This document shows, one piece after another, positions 51,777 through 60,000 of a DNA stretch of 60,000 nucleotides. The notes under the pieces are model-generated. The model searched no databases and was not told where the DNA came from. It was given only the letters and a program-made list of their open reading frames with translations. The DNA is from Symsagittifera roscoffensis (taxonomy: Eukaryota > Xenacoelomorpha > Acoela > Convolutidae): NCBI RefSeq assembly GCF_963678635.1, contig NC_087065.1, positions 7,837,209 through 7,897,208 on the forward strand, read 5' to 3'. Position numbers and translations under genes: made by a program. Each line of letters opens with the position of its first letter. The first letter of the stretch is position 1.

Positions 51777-52703
51777 TGTAACATTCGCCCGGAAGTACAT
51801 ATCGACGGAAAATAAAGCTAGGTTCTAAAACGACTGGCTAGCGTCTGAACACAGTCCTACATGCTTTTCACTGTCTCTGCCAAAGCCAGTTCTTCTGGTG
51901 GTTTTCCTAACATCGGGTCGACAAAACGTTACTGCTTTCCAGCTTCGACCAGAACGCCAAATTAACTTAATTATATGCAAAATAGTGAGCTCATGGCTGG
52001 GTCTCAGTATCCCCAGACCACGAGGTCACTCCTAAAAACAGGGCTGTTACTTATTTATTATATTACTATTGTTTTTGTTCAGTATAAATCATCATCTCTA
52101 TTGAAGATGGATCAAGCCTTTCTCTCAACTCCTAGCTTCTCATTTTCTGAAAATGAATCGGGATGTTAATTAAATTCAACTCAAGACATGACCAGGAAAA
52201 TAAACGTTCAAATGAAACATTTTGAGTTCTGGTCCCGAGACCCCTCCGGATTCTGGATTCCGGGGAAATAACGTCCTTATTTCTTTTAGGAAGGCTGAAT
52301 ACTTCGTCCCAATACCCTTCCTCGTTCGTGTGAATTGCTCGGTAACGATTGTAATGGCACAATCTTTACAACTCGGAGCGGTTTCTGATAATTTCAAGTT
52401 ATAACTTCAATCTATAGTTATTTTTTCGTAGTTGTTTTTACTGCAACTATTGTTGTTCAGTTTTTCTTCGTTTTTCTGTCCCAAAATAGCCGTTTCAGCA
52501 TTTCTCAGAAATGTGACGTCACAATTCGAATTTTTTAAAATTATTATGTCAGTTAAAACAAACCCTTCCTGATTTGTCTAGTCGTTCAAATAACGTCACT
52601 AATCTGTTAAAACCATCAATCTTCCAGGTTAGCTGTTCTTTTTCTGGTCGATAAAAATTCGAATTCGCAACTGCATTTTCGTACATTCTGGTCGAATGTC
52701 ACA
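51777..52703 (-). repeat. E2 5' LTR, family A
   Basis: 927 bp, TGTAACATTCGCCCGG to CGAATGTCACA. Contains TGACGTCA at 52514-52521. Partner of 27801-28726. Confidence 0.85.
52514..52521. promoter_or_regulatory. CRE palindrome in the E2 5' LTR
   Basis: TGACGTCA, the perfect CREB/ATF site, conserved at the same place in LTRs 26809-27627 (27459-27466) and 27801-28726 (28538-28545), inside the U3/R region on the minus strand. A YY1-like AAAATGGCCG lies 20-35 bases to the left in two of the LTRs. Confidence 0.55.
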
Positions 52704-53435
52704 ATTAGCACGACGACAAGCCCCAAACCAGAAAACCGACTCGCCATTCTTCAGACGTATTTGTTTGCAGACAAATTTTCGTGTCATTTGAGCTCTTTGA
52801 TTTCCAACGTCAGTGATGCTTACATGGCTTTGCCAGTCGATGTCAACTTCTCTAGCTAGTATTTTTGCAAACAGCAGTCCAACATGAAGCTCTTGGTATA
52901 GAGACAAAGGAAGGATGTTAGGTTTTACGAGTTTGTTTTTATAGGAGATATGGCTATGGCTTGTGAAGAAAATCCACGAGATCGTTTTCCCTTGTGCCAG
53001 TCGGTCATATTTGGAAATTTGACCTTGAGAAGATGTTTAGTCTTGATTTTGGAGCGAAATGCAATTTTTCAAAAAATCGAATTGAGCATATCATGTTCAA
53101 GTTTCTGGCGACAACTGAAAATATCAGAAAGAGAGTAGAACTGTCTAATTCTTGGCAGGAGACAGAAAGTAATCGCGAGTGGAGGGAGTGTAAATTCGAG
53201 TGGACCAGAGTGAATCTTCGGTAGAAAGGTGGACAACCGAAGTTGCCCAATGGTCCAGACCAAAACTTATTTCTTGAGCTAAAGCTTATTCATTACAAAT
53301 TTCTCGAAATAAACTTAATTACCCAATCAATTCTAGAGTTGCTTTATAGTTTAGTTACTCGATTCTAGAGGTCGTGTCGGTATGTGAGTACCTAATTAAT
53401 ATTTCTTGATATTCTGTTTTATATTGTTATGTTGA
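52704..53435 (-). other. Non-LTR segment between LTRs, with an unrecognised ORF
   Basis: The minus strand reads VDIDWQSHVSITDVGNQRAQ and IRLKNGESVFWFGACRRAN (about 52970-52704) before running into the LTR. The composition looks like real coding rather than noise, but I recognise no family. 52990-53430 is a diverged copy of 23815-24300. Confidence 0.4.
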
Positions 53436-53557
53436 TGTAACATTCGCCCGGAAGTTCATATCGACGGAAAATAAAGCTAGGTTCTAAAACGACTGTCTAG
53501 CGTCTAAACACAGCTCTACATGCTTTTCACCGTCTCTGCCAAAGCCAGTTTTTTTGG
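53436..53557 (-). repeat. Family A LTR fragment
   Basis: First 122 bp of the LTR (TGTAACATTCGCCCGGAAGT to gccagttttt), cut off by the LTR that starts at 53558. Confidence 0.8.
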
Positions 53558-54710
53558 TGTAACATTCGCCCAAGTAATACACAGTGATGTAGCGTAGAAA
53601 AAGTACCTATAGACGACTGGCCGGCGTCAGCTAACTAATTTCTTTTCGTTTTTCACCGTCTCGAACTAGCCAGTTTTCTGGTCTGCTAAGTTAAAAAAAC
53701 TATTTTCAGGCCATCAGTCAAACGACTTTTAATCAGCTTCCGTTTACATGCGAAGACAACCACATAGCTGGGTCTCGGATCCCGAAACTAAATGATTGCT
53801 ATTAAAAACACGGCTCGAATATCCTATTTTACTATGGTTTAGGTGACAGTTCTATATTAAATCCATTGGATATGAATTGACCCTTTCCTCTTCTTAGCTA
53901 CTCATATTCTAAAATAACAAATAACATCGGTGTTAATTCAAATGTTCAGGACATCAGAGTAGCTAAAAAGTCAGTTTATTACAGTCCTTCACCATATATT
54001 GTCTCTGGGGGGCCGTGCCTCCAATTCCGTGCCTTTTCAGTAATACCGTCATTATTACTCCCAATTTGTGGCACGGAAGTGTACTGCTCCTTCCTTCTTC
54101 CCCACTGAAGCCTCCTTTTAGTCTGTTGTCTCCAATTAGTTGTCTTATCGTGCGCGATCGTCACGATAAGAGACTTCGTTTTTTATATCGTTCTCGTCCG
54201 ACTATCTCTCACTAATTTGGTTGTTGTTGTGTTTTTTGTCACTTTTTAGTCAGAAATGGCCATTTCCCGCACTTCTCAGTGATAGATTGTCTGCAATCGT
54301 ATTTTCGAAAATTAAAATTTAGAATATTCTAGCCTCTTTTACAACCATACACGATTACAAAGGCCTCTAATGTCTTTTTCGTGCTGCGACGGAAGGCTCG
54401 ATGCAAAAGAATCTGCGAATAAAGCTTAAAAAATAATAATAATCATAATAATCATTATAAAAATCATAAGAATAATAACAAAGGATTTGGGGATTAAATC
54501 CAAGGGTTCGCATAAAACCCAGTCATTGCAGTGTTCAAAGTTTAGTTTTCAGTTATAAGTGTAAGTTTCTTCAGGTCTCTACAGTTTTTGCTTTCGCAAA
54601 ATTTGCGCCAAGGGATGTAACTGTATCTGATTCGTTGTGGCGCGTTTGAAAAACCTCGTGTACATTCCAAGAAGTCTGTTTTTGCATTCTGGTTCAAACA
54701 ACATGTCACA
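53558..54710 (+). repeat. LTR, family C, solo
   Basis: 1153 bp, TGTAACATTCGCCCAAG to CATGTCACA. It keeps the family A ends, but the interior differs (gcgtagaaaaagtacct, ccaatttgtggcacgg). No internal region is next to it. Confidence 0.7.
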
Positions 54711-54742
54711 CTTGAAGTATTCGTTGTACGGATTTGTAAAAA

Positions 54743-55608
54743 TCGCCCGGAAGTACATATCGACGGAAAATAAAGCTAGGTTCTAAAACGACTGGCTAGC
54801 GTCTAAACACAGCTCTACATGCTTTTCACCGTCTCTGCCACAGCCAGTTCTTTTGAAGGTCTTTCTAACATCGGGTCGACAAAACGTTACTGCTTCTGGC
54901 TTCGGTAGAAACACTCAAATTAACTTAATTATATGCAAGAATAGTGAGCTCATGGCTGGGTATCAGTGTCCCCAGACCACGAGGTCAATCCTAAAAACAG
55001 GGCTACTACTATTCATTATATTACTATTGTTTTTGTTCAGTAGATAAAAATTATCATCTCTATTTAAGATGGATCAACGCTTTCCCTCACTCCTTGCTTC
55101 TCATTCTCTGAAAATGAATCTGGATGTTAATTAAATTCAACTCAGGACATGACCAGGAAGCTAAAAATTTATAAAAAACAGTTTTAGTTCTGAGCCCGAG
55201 ACCCCTTCCGGATTCTGGAATCCGGGGAAATATCACTCCTATTTCTTTCCGGAAGGTCAGGCACGCACCCTTCCTTTTTCTCGGGTACTACGTTATAACG
55301 ATTGTAGCAGCACAATCGTTACAACTCGGAATGGTTCCTGACAATCTCAAAATACAATTTCAATATGTTCTCGTTTTCTCGTAGTTGTTTCCACTGCGAC
55401 TTTGGTTGTTGTGTTTTCACCGTTTTAGTGTGTGCGAAATAATAAAAAATTGTCAGTTAAAACTAACCCTTCCCGATTTGTCCAATCGTTCGAATAACGT
55501 CGCTAACTCATTAAAATCATCAATCTTCCCAGTTGGATGTTCTTTTTTCTGATCGATAAAAATTCGATTGCGAAAAAGCATTTTCGTACATTCTGGTCGA
55601 ATGTCACA
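54743..55608 (-). repeat. Family A LTR closing the large insertion in E1
   Basis: 866 bp from tcgcccggaagtacat to CGAATGTCACA, missing its first eight bases. The E1 integrase resumes directly after it. The CRE palindrome is lost in this copy. Confidence 0.8.
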
Positions 55609-56719
55609 CGAGGCTTGGATGTCGATGATGTTCCAATCGGACAATGGAACAGCTTTCGTAGAAGAACTTACCATGGAGCTCATGAGACGTTCAACGACGT
55701 ATCACACCCAGACGAACGGCTTAGTAGAGAGGCAAAATCGGACTCTGGTGTCGATGTTGAGTATGTATTCTTCCAGATACATAACTGATTGGGACAGATA
55801 TCTTCCGCAAGTGATGGGAGCTTATAACAGCACGCAACACTCCACCAAGGGAATTAGTCCACACATGATGTTGACTGGACACGAAAAGTCTTTGCCTTTG
55901 ACTTTCTTTTACCCAGAAAATGAAGGAAAGAAAACAACACCACAAGTCTATGTTAGGGATGTGATTAGACGCCAATAAGAAAGGAACGACTTATGCAAAC
56001 GCAATACGCAACAAGCCGAGGCGAGGCAGAGGAAAAGATTTGACGAGAAGGCAGCTCGTGCAAAAGCTTATTCAGTAGGAGACTACGTGTGGGTCCTTCA
56101 GAACGTTATTCCGCCGGAAGGAACGAAGAAACTCCTGAAGAAGTGGAGGGGACCGTTTATGATAGAGGAGCCCAAGAACATAGAACCAGATCTACCCTTT
56201 ACAATGCAAACAAGACAGAGTGACAGAGTAACTGCAAAGAAACATAATCCTTACGGAGACGATTCCGTAGTGGACAGGATAGACCTGAAAAAAATAGTGG
56301 GAGAATTGGTGGGTCTAGAAGAGATACCAGCGTCACAAGACATCGACATCGTCGATGATCAAGACAAGGATTGGATCGACGATCGGACTAAAGCTGAGGT
56401 AGAGTTTGATGATGAGCAACAGCAATCGTACGAACAAGAATTAACGAACTGGCGCGTCTTAGAGTGGTTGAATCAAATGACATCAGAACCAAAAGAAACC
56501 AGTGTCACGATTCAAGACGTAGACCGCGAGAGCAAGAAATACATAAAGGATGTCAGGGATGATCATTCCTGGGCAGCCCAGGAAGGGCAATCACTCATTC
56601 CTGCGTCCAAACTCAACTTAATATCCGGTATGCGATCGACTGGGACGTCGATTGTTATTTTTGTCCGGGGATTGGGGGTAGGACTTACCCACACTGAAAA
56701 AATATTTATAAAAAATTAA
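55609..56719 (+). pseudogene. E1 integrase, rest of core and C-terminal part (third piece)
   Basis: Carries the second catalytic Asp (MMFQSDNGTAF) and the Glu (TNGLVERQNR) of the DDE core, STKGISPHMML, the FYPENEGKK stretch and KKWRGPF. One stop lies at 55978 and one base is missing near 55628. A deletion of about 300 bp removes the region after GPF found in E2 (41020-40720). The acidic linker to the macro-like domain follows (DDEQQQSYEQEL, VTIQDVDRES). Confidence 0.85.
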
Positions 56720-57195
56720 AAATAGCAAGAGAAACAGTTGACCTGGAAGCAGAAGCAGGCGAAAATTCTAAGAAAACGGACATAGGGAAAGTAGTAGAGT
56801 CATATTTTAACTTGCCAAATGAATACTCGAGTAGCATAATACTAACAGATAGCGATTTTATACTTACAAATAGGACATATGCGATAGCGATCACAGCGGG
56901 CATGAGTTTTAGGACAGCGTTAGCAGCAGATTTTAGGAGAGACTACAAAAACATGGAATTTCTGCGGAAGCAAAGAACAGGAATAGGAGTTGTAGCAGCC
57001 TTGCCTCCGGCGGCTTAGCAAATACCAGGAAACTATCGATGCTTCTTGGTGACTAGGGCGACGGAGAAGCAGCGTAGGGATCCTGAAGACTTGGTTCTGT
57101 CTCTGACGAGACTGAGAGACTTCCTAGTGGAAAGGGAGGTGAAAGAACTCTCGCTTCCGGTAAACGACTGCATCCACCGGAGCTGTATACATTGA
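56720..57195 (+). pseudogene. E1 macro-like domain
   Basis: SSIILTDSDFILTNRTYAIA and TALAADFRRDY match E2. After one stop the frame continues with FLVTRATEK, LVLSLTRLRDFLVEREVK and LSLPV; a short deletion then removes the loop and the last helix. Presence in both copies shows that the domain belongs to the element and is not a chance feature of E2. Confidence 0.65.
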
Positions 57196-57604
57196 TGCAC
57201 GTAATCTTTTCTGATACTAACATACAAGTGTATTTACATAAGAAATACTATTTGAGTATAGGCTGAGTGTAGGTAGAGTGTAGGATGTGCTATGTTATAT
57301 GTGATATGTTATGTGTTATGTTATTAGCACCTTGGGTATGGAAGGGTTAGTGACCACGAATGACTGAACGATGATCATAGGAATAGATCCGAACGATGAT
57401 CATAGGAATAGATCCAAAGTTTGGACTGTCTATTCTTAGGTCAAATTCCAAGATTTTAGAAATGAACTGATTTTATTAAGTTTCAAGATCAGAACTTTTT
57501 ATCTGACTGTTTTAAATCAATTTTTCTGGATCTTGATTGATCATTCAATTATTCATCAGATTTCAATTGCGCAAACTGATAATCAAACCGAATCATACGA
57601 AGTG
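57196..57604 (+). other. E1 spacer with conserved inverted repeat
   Basis: The same spacer as E2 39254-39593. The inverted repeat lies at 57398-57442 with core TCCAAAGTTTGGA; a 28-bp tandem duplication (cgatgatcataggaatagat) has doubled its left arm. Confidence 0.7.
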
Positions 57605-58640
57605 GATAACTTCGACTTGAAAGAACTTATGGACCTAGCTGAGGCGTATGTAGGACCAGTGATAGATGCGATCTATCGCCGGCTGATGGATCAAGACTTG
57701 GCATAAACATCTTAGGGCCCGACAACAGTCGGGATCGCCCGACGGAAGTCTTATTGATGGCCGCTTTTGGACAGCAGGGAGTACTAGACCGCCAAAACAT
57801 GAGGGTTATGAGGTGGAAAAACGGGGCTCTCTCAGGAAGTGACTTGGCGAACAAGCCTGGATTGGGAAGTTCCAGGACCTACCAACCAGGTGAGATGGTT
57901 CTCCCGACCAAGCTTAGGCCTGGATTGAGAAGAATGCATCAGGGAATGAATAGCGAGGCAGCCTCGTCTATTTCACAACTAAGAGCAGCTGTGCCACAAA
58001 AATGGGCGAAAGTAGAAGAGGAAGTCCAGACGAACGAGACGATGAAAGATCTAAACGAAACGAAAGACGAACTGGAGCGAGTGAAAGAAACCTTGCTCAG
58101 AACTGAAGAAGAAGGAGACATGTGGGGGAGATTGTTCAAGGATTGCAACAAGAAGCAGGGTGAGGAGATATAACGCTTGAGGCAAGAATATAAGGAGCAA
58201 TCGGAACGACTGGCTTTAACGACAGCAGAAGAAAGAACAATACCCGCAAGGGATGTTCCTCGTGGGCAGTCCCCGATGGAGCTTCTAACGCCTAGCGAAC
58301 TGAGCCTAACAACGGAAGTCGGCAGAGTAACAATCCCGGATCCAAGTGATACGCTAGGTGATCCAGTTGTGGAGCAAACCGTGCAAGAGCTGATATAAAC
58401 AGCTGGAAGAATTGTGGCCAACAGGAGTGTGACAGGTTCCGGGGTGACTGCACCCTATGGAGCGTTTGACGATACAAGCAGAGTGGAGCTCTCTTCGGAA
58501 GTATTGAAGAAAACGGGAGCTGCTGCCGCGACGAAACCAGCAGAGACCTCAAAAGTCCCTGACAGGAAGATAAGGGGAATGCCTATGAAGAAAATGTCCC
58601 GCGTATTTGTCATACAGAAGAACAGCCAGATTAAGAGCAA
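57605..58640 (+). pseudogene. E1 second polyprotein, N-terminal and coiled-coil part
   Basis: VDNFDLKELMDLAEAYVGP aligns with the E2 start, but the initiator is GTG and a stop plus a deletion follow near 57705. 57754-58173 and 58177-58398 continue (RTYQPGEMVLPTKLRPGLRR; ERVKETLLRTEEEGDMWGRL coiled coil; PMELLTPSEL), then 58414 onward (TAPYGAFDDTSRVELS). Confidence 0.65.
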
Positions 58641-59165
58641 CTGCACAGGAGTTCCAGATACGTACGCTTTCGAGCGAGGCCCAGCGATGATCACAAAGAT
58701 TCGCGCCTTCCTGGTAAAAGAGTTAAGTTTAGCAGAAAATGCAGAGGAAAAATCAGCCGAATTTGTGAATAGGATGTTCCAAATAACTCTTGAAGCTTTC
58801 TGGACTGAGAATATAAGAGGAGAAGAAGGATTCGACAGGGCCGACAGTATGCTCAAAAAGTTGGGAGGAGGATGGACCGCGTCCTTCCTGGCGAAAGTCT
58901 ACCCGTTACCCGATAAAAAAATTCCTCAAAGCGGTTACTGAATTGTCGATAGTAGTGATCCTGGCATTGATTGAGACGTTCGGAGCAGAAAATTTTGTGA
59001 ACGGACCGGTGGTACCGCTCACCGAGGGAGTAAAGAATCTACGGCTGGACGAACTCCTGACGTTGATCGCGATCACGCATGGAAACTTGGGAGGGCTGAT
59101 GAATTTGACCTGTAACCCCAGCAAATGAGAGAAAACGTAAAGAAGTTCGATATGAAATGATCCAC
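58641..59165 (+). pseudogene. E1 helical accessory ORF, joined directly to the coiled-coil part
   Basis: After STGV-like sequence (GVPDT) the reading runs straight into YAFERGPAMITKIRAFLVKE, the start of the E2 ORF at 35886. The 2.26-kb SGNH segment is therefore absent here while the frame is kept. The ORF ends at 58941, then continues in another frame to 59165. Confidence 0.65.
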
Positions 59166-59270
59166 GGACTCCTGGACTAGAGTAGGAGACCAGAGACATA
59201 CTTTGATTCAGTATCGCCTACAGCAGACTCGATTTGGAACAGGAGAAAACAAGACGATTGAAAACGAAGC

Positions 59271-59681
59271 ATGCCTCTATTGACCAACTTGAGTTTAGCT
59301 ATGAGGATGAGGACCGATGCCTTAGCGTTGATCAGAGGAACCACTGAATTTATGACAGTAATATCCGGTCCTGCGGTAACGTTGGTTAAGGTGGAAGCTT
59401 ATAGAAGGTCGGTGTTGCACCTGAACCTCATTTCGGCAGCGGACAAGAGTGCACTCAATTGGTGTGAAAACATGCGCCAGTTAATGAGTGAAGATTTTTT
59501 AATCGCGAAAATAGCAGAGCCAGAGATGACGGCAATAAATTTTAATGATCATTTCCGCGACCGAATGGGTGAAGTAGAGAGAGGGTACATTGAAGTGTTT
59601 CCGAAACTCTGGAATTTGAGGCCCTACGAGAAAACGAACGGCGAAACACCAAGAATTCCTCGTTTAGTGGCCTCGTACTAA
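59271..59681 (+). pseudogene. E1 helical accessory ORF, second part
   Basis: 136 codons (LSLAMRMRTDALALIRGTTE, then LKVEAYRRSVLHLNLIS-like, FNDHFRDRMGE, EVFPKLWNL) matching E2 35200-34790. Function unknown. Confidence 0.6.
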
Positions 59682-59693
59682 AAAGTGAAAGAA

Positions 59694-60000
59694 GAAACGA
59701 AGGACCGGGCGGTTACAGAAAGCTGCCACAAGAAATACCTCCATTCCCGTTGATCAGAAGGATGTTGCTCGGAGCAGATTCCGTAGTACAAACTCCAAGG
59801 TTAAGAGCCTTTGAGACTAATGAAAAGAGGATGGCAAAAATCTCTGAAACGCTGGACCCGTGCTTCGTGGGCAGAAATGCTGCCGTGCTGCAATACATGC
59901 AGTTTGCATACACAGATGAGTCGACGATGAGACGAATGAGTAATGCAGCCACTACGATACCTGGAAGATTTGAGGAAGAGTGTACGAAATTGACCTGGCG
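59694..60000 (+). pseudogene. E1 copy of the duplicated E2 ORF, cut by the window edge
   Basis: KLPQEIPPFPLIRRMLLGAD and RNAAVLQYMQFAYTDESTMR match E2 34779-34480. Only one copy is expected here unless E1 also carries the 824-bp duplication, which lies beyond the window. Confidence 0.65.

Larger units (their letters stand above)
27801..52703 (-). mobile_element. E2: giant Ty3/Gypsy-like LTR retroelement with accessory ORFs (about 24.9 kb)
   Basis: LTRs of 926 and 927 bp at 27801-28726 and 51777-52703 enclose a minus-strand coding region. Right to left it reads leader (3.1 kb), gag, protease (DTGA), RT (YVDD), RNase H, integrase, macro-like domain, spacer, and about 10 kb of extra ORFs. The candidate primer-binding site (TGGCGCTCCTGGGTG, 51764-51750) lies 12 bases inside the right LTR. 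A purine-rich GGGGAG beside the left LTR could be the polypurine tract. Most Ty3/Gypsy elements are 5-8 kb, so this one is exceptionally long. Frameshifts, an integrase-core deletion and a nested LTR in pol show that this copy is not autonomous. Confidence 0.82.

Noticed and set aside
27801-52703. DNA virus or Polinton-type element because of the large size
   Set aside because: LTRs, primer site, gag, RT with YVDD and RNase H are clear, and there is no DNA polymerase B or packaging ATPase.
57385-57420. Independent regulatory repeat in E1 spacer
   Set aside because: It is a simple 28-bp duplication of one arm of the conserved inverted repeat.

Overview
The window is nuclear DNA from an invertebrate-type animal. 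It is AT-rich and holds an intron-containing animal signalling gene plus several layers of retrotransposons with no bacterial gene organisation. I cannot name the species. About one quarter (1-23.7 kb) is a host gene with old insertions. The rest (24.5-60 kb) is a nest of LTR retroelements.

Host gene (minus strand, 23655 to beyond the left edge). Eleven exons join in frame to give the first 978 codons of a SARA/endofin-type protein (ZFYVE9/ZFYVE16 family). It has an acidic N-terminus, a FYVE zinc finger (exon 3) and the first part of the SARA C-terminal domain (exons 8-11). The last exons lie left of the window. Introns 1-10 all interrupt codons in phase 1. Intron 2 is 13.8 kb because a BEL/Pao retrotransposon (9439-21795) sits in it. 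That element carries a nested LINE fragment in its 5' LTR, a SINE near its 3' end, and a four-copy tandem array (12024-18799) that joins RT head-to-tail to gag. Other introns carry tRNA-derived SINEs and a repeat found at the acceptor side of introns 7, 8 and 9.

Retroelement nest. Element E1 (plus strand, 5'-truncated) is visible as three pieces: 24527-24674, 27628-27800 and 55609-60000. The integrase frame of E1 is split by two LTR-bounded insertions, 24675-27627 and 27801-55608, each flanked by a shared trinucleotide (tga and cga). The larger insertion contains E2 (minus strand), an LTR element of about 24.9 kb with LTRs at 27801-28726 and 51777-52703. Reading from right to left E2 has a 3-kb leader with a 25-bp repeat array, gag, protease, RT, RNase H, integrase, a macro-domain-like module at the end of pol, a spacer with a 45-nt inverted repeat, and then about 10 kb of further ORFs. 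These ORFs include a coiled coil, an SGNH-hydrolase-like domain, a second possible SGNH-like domain, a duplicated helical ORF and four ORFs I do not recognise.

The most interesting object is this giant Ty3/Gypsy-like element: gag-pol plus a macro domain plus a large second coding block in the position where retroviruses carry env. E1 has the same gene order but lacks the 2.26-kb segment that holds both SGNH-like domains. Both copies are degraded (frameshifts, stops, an integrase-core deletion in E2), so function has to be inferred from the family. A 23-base N gap (25828-25850) lies at a junction of two LTR-element pieces, so the local order there is uncertain.
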